This document shows positions 8,281 through 16,497 of a stretch of 64,000 nt of DNA, one piece after another. The position numbers and the translations under genes were made by a program. Position 1 is the first letter of the stretch. The number at the start of each line of letters is the position of its first letter. Location of the stretch: positions 1,803,501 to 1,867,500 of the forward strand of contig NZ_CP032677.1 of the NCBI RefSeq assembly GCF_003627215.1, read 5' to 3'. The notes beneath the pieces are model-generated. The model saw only the letters and a list, made by a program, of their open reading frames with translations. It made no database searches and was not told the origin of the DNA. This DNA comes from Pseudomonas sp. Leaf58. GTDB lineage: Bacteria > Pseudomonadota > Gammaproteobacteria > Pseudomonadales > Pseudomonadaceae.

Positions 8281-9126
8281 ATGGCCTACATGGAGCAGCT
8301 GGAGTCCTCCCTGTCCGGACTGGTTTCAGCGGGTGAGGCCGGTCGCAAGGGGGTGGACGGCATGCTGTCCCCACTCAATAGCGCGGTCGGCAGCATCACG
8401 GGTGCCGCGTCGGAGCTGGAAAACATTCCATTCGTGGGGCCTGAGGCGGGTGCGAAGCTTGGCCGGATAGTGCGCAGTATCAACGTGGCACAGTCTCAGG
8501 TGGGGCAGGTGGCGTCGATGTATAGCCGAGCAGTCACCGGCGCCGCTCAGGTACAGGAGCGGCTCGGCACCTTCAAGCAGATGGCGGCCAAGGTCACGGC
8601 CCAGGCCGGCCGAGTGGCGGGGTTGGTCAGTCCGTCGCTGTCCAATGTGTTGCCTACCGGCGGCCTATTGCGCTCTGCCACTCCGCTACCTGAGTCGGTT
8701 GCGCCATACCCGCACCTCCTGATCATCCAGCCACACGACCCAAAGAAGCAGCCGTATTACTTCAACCTGGGCACGGCAGCATTTGACGAGTTGCGGCGTC
8801 AGACCTCGTTCCGTTGGGCTGGCCAGGAGCGTCTGCGCCGAAGTGTGGCCCAGCAGGCAGTTGGCTTGGGTGAGGAAAAGATCACACTTAAGGGTGCGAT
8901 CTTCCCCCACCACAAGGGCGGCATCAAGCAACTGAGCGTGCTGCGTAGCATCGGTCGCAACCTGCAAGCATTGAAGCTGGTCACGGGTTATGGCGAGGTG
9001 CTGGGCGATTGGTGCCTGCTCAATATTGAAGAAGAGCAAAGTCACCTGCTGGCGGGTGGCATCCCCCGTAAACAGGGCTTCAACCTGGAGTTTGTGAGCT
9101 ATGGCAACGACCTGCAGAACGTCTGA
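8281..9126 (+). CDS. U: Tail protein gpU with extended N-terminus
   Basis: Residues about 145-281 match the P2 GpU family, from PHLLIIQPHD through FNLGTAAFDELRRQTSFRW and ITLKGAIFPHHKGG to the C-terminus; this domain acts as a tail terminator. The first 140 residues are an extra helical, Ala/Gly-rich extension resembling other Pseudomonas tail proteins, making this about twice the length of P2 gpU. It starts ten bases after the tape measure and overlaps the next gene by 26 bases, suggesting translational coupling. Confidence 0.85.
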   Translation: MAYMEQLESSLSGLVSAGEAGRKGVDGMLSPLNSAVGSITGAASELENIPFVGPEAGAKLGRIVRSINVAQSQVGQVASMYSRAVTGAAQVQERLGTFKQMAAKVTAQAGRVAGLVSPSLSNVLPTGGLLRSATPLPESVAPYPHLLIIQPHDPKKQPYYFNLGTAAFDELRRQTSFRWAGQERLRRSVAQQAVGLGEEKITLKGAIFPHHKGGIKQLSVLRSIGRNLQALKLVTGYGEVLGDWCLLNIEEEQSHLLAGGIPRKQGFNLEFVSYGNDLQNV

Positions 9127-9307
9127 CGGGGATCTGCTCGATGTGATCTGTCAGCACCATTACGGAAATCTCAATGGCACGGTCGAAGCAGTGCTCGATG
9201 CCAACCCGGATTTGGCCAGGGAGGCACAGCCGTACCGTGCCGGCCTGCTGGTGTTGCTGCCCGATCTGTCGGTGCCGGCAGTCGAACTCCTGCAGCTGTT
9301 CGACTGA
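9101..9307 (+). CDS. X: Tail protein X (LysM-like)
   Basis: This 68-residue protein has the GpX/LysM-like pattern: DGDLLDVICQHHYGN, then VEAVLDANPDLA, and a C-terminal LLVLLPDL strand. The domain is small and is found at the baseplate/tail tip in P2-type phages. It overlaps gpU by 26 bases, so its own ribosome site lies inside U. Confidence 0.9.
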   Translation: MATTCRTSDGDLLDVICQHHYGNLNGTVEAVLDANPDLAREAQPYRAGLLVLLPDLSVPAVELLQLFD

Positions 9308-9325
9308 CCCCGCGTTACGCGTAAC

Positions 9326-9350
9326 GAAGCCCCGCCCCGTGCGGGGCTTC
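9326..9350 (+). terminator. Strong hairpin between X and D
   Basis: GAAGCCCCGC and GCGGGGCTTC form a ten-base perfect stem, followed by a T-containing run. A second small palindrome (CGTTACGCGTAACG) lies just before it at 9313-9326. It may attenuate transcription into D. Confidence 0.6.
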
Positions 9351-9367
9351 CTGTTTCTGGAGTAAGC

Positions 9368-10411
9368 ATGAAACCAACGTATCGAATCATCGCGGACCGC
9401 AAAGACATCACCGCGCTGATCAATGACCGCTTGCTGCTGTTGCGGATCTCAGACAAGCCAGGCATGGAGTCGGACGAGTTTGAGCTGCGCATTGATGACC
9501 GCGACCAGGTCGTTGCGCTGCCTGCTCGGGGCGGAGTAGTGGAGGTTTTGCTGGGCTACGAGGGGCAACCACTGAAGCGCATGGGCGCCTATACGGTCGA
9601 CGAGGTGCAGTTATCCGGACCGCCTGATGAGCTGACTATTCGCGGCAAGGCCAGCGATATGCGCGGCAGCGGCAAGACCATCCGTAGCGGCAGTTGGGAG
9701 AATGTGCCGCTGTCCGAGATCGTCGCTGAAATTGCCAAGCGCAACGGCTGGGAGGTGGTTTGCCCGGTCACGACGAAGGTCGAGCGGATCGATCAGCGCA
9801 ACGAATCGGATTTCAACTTTGTCACGCGCCTGGCTCGGCAGTACGACAGCACCGCCAAGGTCGCCCAGGGCAAGTTGCTGGTGATGCCCCGGCAGGGCGG
9901 GAAAAGCACTTCGGGCAAGTCACTGCAGGTCATCAGTGTCAACAAGACGGAAGTGTCCCGCTATCAGTTCCGGCTAAGTGACCGCAGTACGCAGAAGGCA
10001 GTGAAAACCCAGCATCAGGACCAGAAGACCGGTGCTTTGAAGGTGGTCCAGCTGGACAACGAAGAATCGCCAGAGGGCCTGCCCCCAGTTCACACCGACC
10101 GCCATATCTACCCCAACGAGACTGCAGCCAGGCAGGCCGCCAAGGCGCGGCTGGCCGCGTTCAACCGCAGCACTGCCGGTGTGCGCCTGGAGATGGCGGG
10201 CCGGCACGACCTGTTCGCGGAGTGCTCGGTGAATGCCCAGGGCTTCAAGGTCGGGCTTGATGGCGAGTACCTGGTGGAAAGCGTGGAGCAGATGTTCACG
10301 GCCAGCGGGTGGACCACGACCGTGGAGTGCAACGGCGGCAAGAAGGGCAAGGCCAAGGCCTCTGGCAAGAAAAAGAAAGACGACAAGCCGCTCAAGGTTG
10401 AGCAGCTCTAA
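9368..10411 (+). CDS. D: Baseplate hub / late control protein gpD
   Basis: This 347-residue protein of the GpD family (P2 late control D, equivalent to the gp27-like hub) starts PTYRIIADRKDITALINDRLLLLRISD and carries ADDF-type hub strands. The C-terminus is strongly basic (GKKGKAKASGKKKKDDKP). It lies at the conserved place after X. Two degenerate partial copies of this gene lie at 16.8-17.0 kb and 18.7-18.8 kb, outside the presumed element end. Confidence 0.9.
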   Translation: MKPTYRIIADRKDITALINDRLLLLRISDKPGMESDEFELRIDDRDQVVALPARGGVVEVLLGYEGQPLKRMGAYTVDEVQLSGPPDELTIRGKASDMRGSGKTIRSGSWENVPLSEIVAEIAKRNGWEVVCPVTTKVERIDQRNESDFNFVTRLARQYDSTAKVAQGKLLVMPRQGGKSTSGKSLQVISVNKTEVSRYQFRLSDRSTQKAVKTQHQDQKTGALKVVQLDNEESPEGLPPVHTDRHIYPNETAARQAAKARLAAFNRSTAGVRLEMAGRHDLFAECSVNAQGFKVGLDGEYLVESVEQMFTASGWTTTVECNGGKKGKAKASGKKKKDDKPLKVEQL

Positions 10412-10436
10412 CCCCCCCGACACACTGGAGAGAACA

Positions 10437-11006
10437 ATGGCTATCTCGGTTCAACAGTTGCAACAGATCCTCCCCAACGCCGGCCGCAAAGCCGGCGTTT
10501 TTGTTCCCGGCCTCAACGCAACAATGGGCAAGTACTCGATCATCACCCCTCGGCGTATGGCTGCGTTCCTTGCACAAGTCGGCCATGAGTCGGGCCAGCT
10601 GCTGTATGTGCGAGAGCTCGGTAACGATGCCTACCTGGCCAAGTACGACACCGGGCGGCTGGCGGAGCGCCTAGGCAACACCCCGGCGGCTGATGGCGAT
10701 GGCCAGCGGTACCGTGGCCGTGGACTTATCCAGATCACCGGGCGCGACAACTACGAGGCCTGCAGCGAAGCGCTGTTCGGAGACAGCCGCTTGCTCAACA
10801 CCCCCGACTTGCTCGAGCAGCCCGTCTACGCCTCGCTGTCGGCCGGCTGGTTCTGGCAGCGGGCAGGGCTTAATACCCTGGCTGACAAGGTGCTGCAGGC
10901 CGATGACTCGGTGTTCGAGCTGATCACGCGCCGTATCAATGGCGGCCTGAATGGGTTGAAGGATCGCCAGGCGCTCTACAAGCGCGCGCTTGAGGTGTTG
11001 CAGTAA
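10437..11006 (+). CDS. Endolysin, GH19 chitinase-like lytic enzyme
   Basis: The 189-residue product starts MAISVQQLQQILPNAG at an ATG with a GGAGAG ribosome site. The GH19-like core includes AAFLAQVGHESGQL with the conserved catalytic-type Glu, RYRGRGLIQITGRDNY, and a C-terminal ITRRINGG. Such enzymes cleave peptidoglycan and replace lysozyme in R-pyocin and many Pseudomonas phages. Its stop TAA shares a base with the ATG of the next lysis gene. There is no signal peptide, so it needs a holin. Confidence 0.88.
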   Translation: MAISVQQLQQILPNAGRKAGVFVPGLNATMGKYSIITPRRMAAFLAQVGHESGQLLYVRELGNDAYLAKYDTGRLAERLGNTPAADGDGQRYRGRGLIQITGRDNYEACSEALFGDSRLLNTPDLLEQPVYASLSAGWFWQRAGLNTLADKVLQADDSVFELITRRINGGLNGLKDRQALYKRALEVLQ

Positions 11007-11560
11007 TGCCGCTGAACTGGCGTATCGCCCTTCTGGCCGTTGCGGTCGGGCTCTATGCCGGCGGGCGAGGGGCCTGGGTGTGGCAGGCCAGCGAGTACGG
11101 AAAGCAGCTGGCTGAACAGGCTGCAGGTTATGTTCAGCAACTGGCGGACAGTGATCGGGCTCACGGTCGAGAACGTGAGGAGGCTGCAGCTGCAGCCCTG
11201 GAGCAGTTGGCAGCGCAGAAAAGTCAGCGACAGGCCTTGGAGGATCGCCTGCAGGAGCAGGGCAAAACACACTGGAAGGAGATGAACGATGCAAAACAGA
11301 CTCAAGATCGCCTGCGTGACAGGCTGGCTACTGCTGACTTGCGGCTGTCAGTCCTTGTCGACGCCGGAGCCTTTGCCGCCACGGGTGGTGACGGTGGGAT
11401 GCGAGAAGCCGCCGGCACCGGAGGCGTGGTTCATGGCGCCTTACGCGCCCGACTTGACCCAGCGCATGCTCAACGAATTATCGGCATCACCGACACCGGT
11501 GATCGAGGACTGATCGCACTGCAGGCCTGCCAGGCCTACGTCCGCGAAGTCACCAAATGA
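11006..11560 (+). CDS. Rz-like inner-membrane spanin
   Basis: This 184-residue protein has an N-terminal membrane anchor (LNWRIALLAVAVGLYAGG) followed by a long Gln/Ala/Glu-rich coiled coil from about 30 to 120, the typical i-spanin layout. It begins on the last base of the endolysin stop codon. A second lysis gene with a lipoprotein signal is encoded entirely inside it in another frame, the hallmark arrangement of Rz/Rz1. The C-terminal 60 residues look less conserved, as they must also accommodate the embedded frame. Confidence 0.8.
   Translation: MPLNWRIALLAVAVGLYAGGRGAWVWQASEYGKQLAEQAAGYVQQLADSDRAHGREREEAAAAALEQLAAQKSQRQALEDRLQEQGKTHWKEMNDAKQTQDRLRDRLATADLRLSVLVDAGAFAATGGDGGMREAAGTGGVVHGALRARLDPAHAQRIIGITDTGDRGLIALQACQAYVREVTK
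11289..11513 (+). CDS. Rz1-like outer-membrane spanin lipoprotein nested in Rz
   Basis: A 74-residue frame fully inside Rz encodes a lipoprotein signal (MQNRLKIACVTGWLLLTCGC, likely lipidated at one of the two Cys) and a short Pro-rich mature part (TPEPLPPRVV), which is the standard Rz1 composition. Outer and inner spanins bridge the periplasm and fuse the membranes in the final step of lysis. Confidence 0.8.
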   Translation: MQNRLKIACVTGWLLLTCGCQSLSTPEPLPPRVVTVGCEKPPAPEAWFMAPYAPDLTQRMLNELSASPTPVIED

Positions 11561-11678
11561 AAAGAGGCGAGCCGGGTAGATGCGTCAACATCCAGCCCGG
11601 CCCGCCGAACCCGCAGACCCTTCCTGCAAGTCCAGCCGTGGCCTCTGCCTTGTGCACAAAGCGCGGCGAGCCTAACAC

Positions 11679-11694
11679 CTGTTTATCCATACAG
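11679..11694 (+). promoter_or_regulatory. LexA (SOS) box upstream of the DNA adenine methyltransferase
   Basis: CTGTTTATCCATACAG fits the CTGT-N8-ACAG LexA consensus exactly and ends 17 bases before the methyltransferase ATG. At this distance LexA would block the promoter or early transcription, making the gene DNA-damage-inducible. Confidence 0.75.
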
Positions 11695-11711
11695 TAAAGA
11701 CTTGCATACCT

Positions 11712-12506
11712 ATGACCTCTCCTATTATTCCTTGGATGGGTGGCAAACGCCGCCTGGCCGACCGCTTGATCCCTCTCTTTCCCCCTCATGAATGCTACGT
11801 CGAAGTATTCGCCGGCGGCGCCGCGTTGTTCTTCATGCGCCCCCAGCCCGCCCCAGTGGAGGTGCTGAACGATCTCAACGGTGACCTGGTCACCCTCTAC
11901 CGGGTTGTGCAGAACCATCTGGAGGAGTTTGTGCGCCAGTTCAAGTGGGCGCTCAGTTCCCGGCAGATCTTCGAGTGGCAGAAGATGACGCGCCCTGAAA
12001 CCTTGACCGACATCCAGCGAGCGGCGCGGTTCTTCTACCTGCAGCAGCACGCCTTCGGCGGAAAGGTCACTGGTCAGACGTTCGGAACCGCGACCACCGG
12101 GCCGGCAATCAACTTGTTGCGCATTGAGGAGAACCTATCCGTCGCATGGCAGCGCCTCGCCTGCACCTACGTCGAAAATCTGTCCTGGCTCGCCTGCGCC
12201 GAGCGGTACGATCGAGCGCACACGTTCTTTTACATGGACCCACCGTACTGGCAGACCGCAGGTTATGGCGTCGATTTTCCCTTCGAAGAGTATGAGCGCA
12301 TGGCCGAGTTCATGCGTCGGTGCAAGGGCAAGGTAATGGTCAGCATCAACGACCATCCGGACATCCGCCAAGCTTTCGAGGGTTTCCACTTCGAGTACCT
12401 GGATATCCGCTATAGCAACACGAATCAGCGCCAAGGTAAGGCGGAGGTGACCGGCGAACTGGTGATCATGAATTGGGAACCCTCAGAGCTGCAACAGCTT
12501 TTCTAG
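11712..12506 (+). CDS. Orphan D12-class DNA adenine methyltransferase
   Basis: This 264-residue N6-adenine methyltransferase of the Dam/D12 family has an N-terminal PWMGGKRRLADRL segment (SAM site, residues about 6-18), YVEVFAGGAALFF, VLNDLNGDLV, and the catalytic DPPY at about residue 176 (YMDPPYWQTAGYG). The length is typical. No restriction endonuclease is adjacent, so it is a solitary methylase, probably protecting phage DNA or modifying the host. A perfect LexA box lies 17 bases upstream and separates it from the lysis genes. Target sequence cannot be inferred with certainty; GATC is possible. Confidence 0.88.
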   Translation: MTSPIIPWMGGKRRLADRLIPLFPPHECYVEVFAGGAALFFMRPQPAPVEVLNDLNGDLVTLYRVVQNHLEEFVRQFKWALSSRQIFEWQKMTRPETLTDIQRAARFFYLQQHAFGGKVTGQTFGTATTGPAINLLRIEENLSVAWQRLACTYVENLSWLACAERYDRAHTFFYMDPPYWQTAGYGVDFPFEEYERMAEFMRRCKGKVMVSINDHPDIRQAFEGFHFEYLDIRYSNTNQRQGKAEVTGELVIMNWEPSELQQLF

Positions 12507-12695
12507 TTGTAGATATTGCAGCCAACGCAAAACTTCAATGCAGTGGGTTATGATCAGATTGATAGTGTGCATGACTTTCTCCTAGGTGAGTTTGCCCACC
12601 GATAGTTTATCGTATGCAAGTATGCTTCAGATGGGGCGATTTAACCGGGAGATTTAATTGTATGCCAATAGATTAATGCGTTGCGCTCTATCCAT

Positions 12696-12740
12696 AGGCG
12701 CCACTTAGGCCTAAGGCACCTAATTGGCGCCTTTTGTTTT
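12696..12740 (+). terminator. Terminator closing the methyltransferase transcript
   Basis: AGGCGCCA and TGGCGCCT form the outer stem with TTAGGCCTAA inside, followed by TTTGTTTT. It lies in a 353-base gap (12507-12859) that is otherwise AT-rich and holds no gene I can support. It separates the + strand phage genes from the two convergent minus-strand cargo genes. Confidence 0.75.
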
Positions 12741-12859
12741 AGGGGGTAAATTTGCTGAAGCTGCGAGGCTACGGGTTCTGGAGCATAAAGTAAGGTGTTG
12801 GCGGTAATCACTGATGTACATGTTCACCGGTTCCCGCGGCGCTCTTTTAGAGTCTGATA

Positions 12860-14551
12860 TTAGCTGGCTGGATCGAGCTGTAGATAAACTAATTTCGGTT
12901 CATTCCTCAGTCCTTCTGCTGGATATGTTTTTACAAGCTGGTTGCTTTTGGCGTCATAAGTTATTCTATCTGGCAAGCATGCTTCAGCTACGCGAGGGTT
13001 GTTAGCATGTAATTTAGAGTAATTTCTTTTCGTCCATGCAAGGATCGCTTTGTGCAGCGGTCGGCACTCTCTTTGGAAGTCTCCTTTAGGAACAACCAAG
13101 CCCAGCACATTAAGGCAGTAAGCTAAAATTGGAGAGCTTTTGAAATTGGGGAAATTTTCCAACTGAATGATTTCGTTATAGACTATGCGGTGTAGCTTAT
13201 GTCTGATTGCACGTCCTGCTGGGCCGGCTAGCGCGAATTGTAGTTTGCTCCATATCATGTTGTGTTGTATTGACCAGCAGTCCCACCATGGTGATTTAAC
13301 GCATGATGCATGATGAATTGTTTCAAAAATTATGCTTGCCATGTCGTCATATATGGATTCATAGGGGTGCCCGTATGCAACTTTTATACGGAGGTTAATT
13401 CTTTTCGGGGCGCTATGTTCGTCAAGAATCTTAACGGCTTCTTTTGTGAAATTCATTATTGCTTGCAGCTTTTGTACCGGTTCGCTTTCGTAGCTATTAG
13501 CTAACCCGTTCACTGTGTAGAGATCTGAGGTCGCAGAAGTAAGATAGTCCGTTGCTCTCCTTAGTGGCCGGGAATAGGTAAGGATCTTCGCGTCTGCGTA
13601 TCCCTGGAGAGCGACTAACACTAACCTGCAGTATGCGTCCCATTGAACTGCACTCCATTTTCTCTTGCCCAACAAGTCAGGGTCTAGTAATGAATCTATA
13701 CTCTCGATGGCTTTAGGGTTGGAAAACATAGCTTGGCTAAGCGGTCTCAGGTGACCAATTAATCCAGATTCATAAGCGTCTGTCTCATGGTAAAGGAATG
13801 AGTTGGGATTGCTTAGTGCCTCCCGTACGATATTTTTGGAAAATGTCTCAATTGCAATGCCATATTTCCCCTGGTCATTGATTTCTTCGAATATTGCGAG
13901 AGCGGTTATGGGAGATGAATCGATGATGGCTCGGCACAGACGTTTGTCTGCTATGAGAAGAAGTAAGTCGTGAGCGTATCCTTCGGCATTGGTCAGCCGC
14001 TGCAGTACTTTTCCTTCAGGCAATTCATCCGCCTGCTTTCCATGTCTATATCTGTCAGGTGCATGTCTTACGAGTGCTTCCGCAGAAGACGCGAGCTCAT
14101 CAGCAATTACTGAAAGCTCGGCTGGGTCCCCTTTTATGATATGTCGATAAAGCGATTTAGCAAAACGTTCAGCATTGCTCCTCCCAAATTTAGGTGGACG
14201 TATGAAAGCGAACCACGCCCAAGCTAAGAACGTTAGCAAAAAAATGCCACCTAAGAGTGCTTGCCATAAAGCCGGCGAGAGAAGTTTACCTTCTGGAACC
14301 AGCCAGCCTTGCGCACGCCATAGGTCAGTTACCAGTGTCAAAAAACCGACCCCACATACAATGAAATAGGTTGCTGCGAAGAGTGGAACGGGCGCCGCTC
14401 GAATTCGAAAACGATACCGGACATCTCCAATTGTCCAAGCAAGAACCATAAGAGCAAGTCCGGTTAGAAACTCGGAAAAACCGAAAAACTTTGGTCCTGA
14501 CGGGTCGAGGTGAAAAAAGCATATCGTCCCATAGCAGATGTCGGTGGTCAT
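12860..14551 (-). CDS. Membrane-anchored 563-residue protein of unknown family (cargo candidate)
   Basis: I do not recognise this family. Three predicted membrane helices lie at about residues 23-43, 54-74 and 96-117. They are followed by about 445 residues of mainly helical soluble sequence, probably cytoplasmic, with no Walker, nuclease or protease motif that I can name. The start is an ATG with a GGAAGA ribosome site. Base composition is clearly more AT-rich than the tail genes and the flanking chromosome, and codon use is mixed, indicating recent acquisition. It is convergent with the phage late transcript and in the same direction as the ApeA-like gene, 264 bases away. Its position at the prophage end suggests a defence or superinfection-exclusion role. 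That is inference from context only. Confidence 0.75.
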   Translation of the reverse strand: MTTDICYGTICFFHLDPSGPKFFGFSEFLTGLALMVLAWTIGDVRYRFRIRAAPVPLFAATYFIVCGVGFLTLVTDLWRAQGWLVPEGKLLSPALWQALLGGIFLLTFLAWAWFAFIRPPKFGRSNAERFAKSLYRHIIKGDPAELSVIADELASSAEALVRHAPDRYRHGKQADELPEGKVLQRLTNAEGYAHDLLLLIADKRLCRAIIDSSPITALAIFEEINDQGKYGIAIETFSKNIVREALSNPNSFLYHETDAYESGLIGHLRPLSQAMFSNPKAIESIDSLLDPDLLGKRKWSAVQWDAYCRLVLVALQGYADAKILTYSRPLRRATDYLTSATSDLYTVNGLANSYESEPVQKLQAIMNFTKEAVKILDEHSAPKRINLRIKVAYGHPYESIYDDMASIIFETIHHASCVKSPWWDCWSIQHNMIWSKLQFALAGPAGRAIRHKLHRIVYNEIIQLENFPNFKSSPILAYCLNVLGLVVPKGDFQRECRPLHKAILAWTKRNYSKLHANNPRVAEACLPDRITYDAKSNQLVKTYPAEGLRNEPKLVYLQLDPAS

Positions 14552-14815
14552 AAATCTTCCAGGCAGGCTGTTATCGATGTCATGAGGTAGCTGAGGCTAG
14601 TCTTAACTGTAGTAACTGAGTCGCACATGTTTGATTTTGTGACACGCTCTGGCTCACTTATATGGGCTATATTCGGAATGATGGGTAAACAGCGCCGCAT
14701 TCAATCCGATCTGCGCAGCGGCCACTGTAATTCCAGTGGGCTGAAAAGCGTAAACACCTGCTAACAGCTGATTGCTCAATTTTTGTTATATGGCTGCAGT
14801 TCGGGTTGTATGTGT
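14552..14815 (-). other. AT-rich gap between the two cargo genes
   Basis: No open frame worth calling is present. Because both genes read leftward, this gap should contain the promoter of the membrane protein and the end of the ApeA-like transcript. There is no obvious T-run terminator, so read-through from the ApeA-like gene is possible. Confidence 0.4.
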
Positions 14816-16321
14816 CTATTCACTGCTGCTGAGTTCCGTATCGCTGTCAAGGGCTTTTATTAATTCATCGCTATGCTCTTTGTAGTGTATCAGGAATCGA
14901 CTGAAACTGTGCCCGAATCCATGATGATTATCGAGCCACTGTTGAGTATCCCAACCTGCTTCAATCAAATCTGACGCAGAAAAAACGAACTCAAGAGCAT
15001 CGGTTAAAAATGGAATCAATGGTTGAATCTTTTTGTAATTGATGCCATTCAATGAGCCGTGTACAAAGTAATTTCGAATTTTTACACCCGTTGTGCATGC
15101 TGTGGAAATCTCGGGCAGTGACTTGCCGAAATGGTTTGCTACGATTTGTGCTCTATAGTTAACTTTTTTAGGGAGTGAAGGTTTCCCAATTCGTCCTAAA
15201 GAATTTAATATACTGTTTCGGTCTGGTGATACTGGAAGATCCCTAAATATTTTTTGACATTCCTTTCGTGCTTTTTCAAGCTCTGCTGATATTGATGCAG
15301 GGATGGGGGTGGCATCTGGAGGTAGTATGTCAAACATATTTGCTGCAGCTACGAGCCTATCAATGTCGTAAAGATCTCCTTTTTCTAAGCATCCCACATA
15401 TCGCCACCTGGATGCGGCCCATTCATGGTGGCGATCGATCCAGCTTGTTAGAACGCGTTTGAATTCATCTGGGGAGTTGATTGGGTTAAGAGGGATGTCG
15501 CCGGCATGAGGCTTATGATGACTACCTTTGGCTGATGTTTTTGTTGCGTAGCTTGCGAATACTGCTAAGGGTTTAGGTGTTTCGTCGGCATCAATGGAGG
15601 TTTCAATTTCTATGTTTTTTATTCCTTGTACGCGTCCCGCTACATAAGACAAGAAGCAGTTCAGGGTCAAAAGATTGTCCATTGCCTCTTTGAATGTGAG
15701 GTGTGAGTGGAACTCCAATGAGATCAACATTCGGTTATCAATATGTGCGCTAGCAGGAGGACGCGTATTGAACGCCGGTCTATGATGGACTGAGATCTTT
15801 CCGATGGATGTTGTGGCTTCGATGGCGCAATATTTTCCGCTGAAGTATATGAAATGCGGGTGTTCACCAAGGGGGACGGTTCGAGCTCCATCTTTCAATA
15901 GTGCCTCAAGGTCCTCGCGCTTCGAAAACCTGTGTCCGAGTACGTCGTGATCGTAGAAGAGTGTGTAAATGTCTTTGGGTTGAAAGCTTATTCGTTTGAT
16001 GCAATTAGCGTCTGGATCGAAATGATGTGAGCCTAGAGCAACATAATGGGGAAATATATTTGCATAATATCTGAATTCATCTTCTTTAGTTTGAATGAAG
16101 GAAGGTGGTTGGCTTATGCAGTCTATTAAGGTTATTTGTTGGCCAGCGTATGAGACCCCAGTACCTTTGACGATGTTTTGCGACTCAATAGGACTGTCCA
16201 AATGTATTCGGACGTTGGTGTTCTTTCCATCGAGCTTAAGCTCGCCTACCACGTTACGATTGTCCAGTAGCTGAAACGTTCCAAGGTGGCGGTTAGGTGC
16301 TGTTTTTTTCTTTTTACTCAT
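14816..16321 (-). CDS. ApeA-like HEPN-domain protein, candidate abortive-infection RNase
   Basis: The 501-residue product starts MSKKKKTAPNR at an ATG with an AAGG ribosome site; an upstream in-frame ATG 36 bases earlier lacks one. The N-terminal 300 residues are beta-rich with LGTFQLLDNRNVVGELKL and a later LTFKEAMDNLLTLNCFLSYVAG, the pattern of ApeA N-terminal domains. The C-terminal helical region contains VKIRNYFVHGS, with R416 and H421 forming the R-x4-H motif of HEPN RNases. Known ApeA proteins act as single-gene abortive-infection defences, probably cutting RNA once triggered. The gene is AT-rich and sits between the phage methylase and the element's dusA attachment remnant. The family call rests on remembered patterns and needs a profile search. 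Confidence 0.65.
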   Translation of the reverse strand: MSKKKKTAPNRHLGTFQLLDNRNVVGELKLDGKNTNVRIHLDSPIESQNIVKGTGVSYAGQQITLIDCISQPPSFIQTKEDEFRYYANIFPHYVALGSHHFDPDANCIKRISFQPKDIYTLFYDHDVLGHRFSKREDLEALLKDGARTVPLGEHPHFIYFSGKYCAIEATTSIGKISVHHRPAFNTRPPASAHIDNRMLISLEFHSHLTFKEAMDNLLTLNCFLSYVAGRVQGIKNIEIETSIDADETPKPLAVFASYATKTSAKGSHHKPHAGDIPLNPINSPDEFKRVLTSWIDRHHEWAASRWRYVGCLEKGDLYDIDRLVAAANMFDILPPDATPIPASISAELEKARKECQKIFRDLPVSPDRNSILNSLGRIGKPSLPKKVNYRAQIVANHFGKSLPEISTACTTGVKIRNYFVHGSLNGINYKKIQPLIPFLTDALEFVFSASDLIEAGWDTQQWLDNHHGFGHSFSRFLIHYKEHSDELIKALDSDTELSSSE

Positions 16322-16497
16322 GATGAACCTTGCTCTTCCTTTGCAAGCCAGCGTCAAGTCAAGGCAGATTGCCCGTTTCTCCGGTCAAGAGGAATAGGAA
16401 TATTCGATTCTGAAAGGTTCGATGGTAAAAAATTGGTACGAATGGTGTGATCTGATGGCACAGGCTATGAATTACGTGGCTTGTGCGGAAAACATGC

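Noticed and set aside
12814..13005. Small + strand open frame of 63 codons after the methylase
   Set aside because: Most of it overlaps the 3' end of the minus-strand 563-residue gene, and it has no ribosome site or family resemblance.
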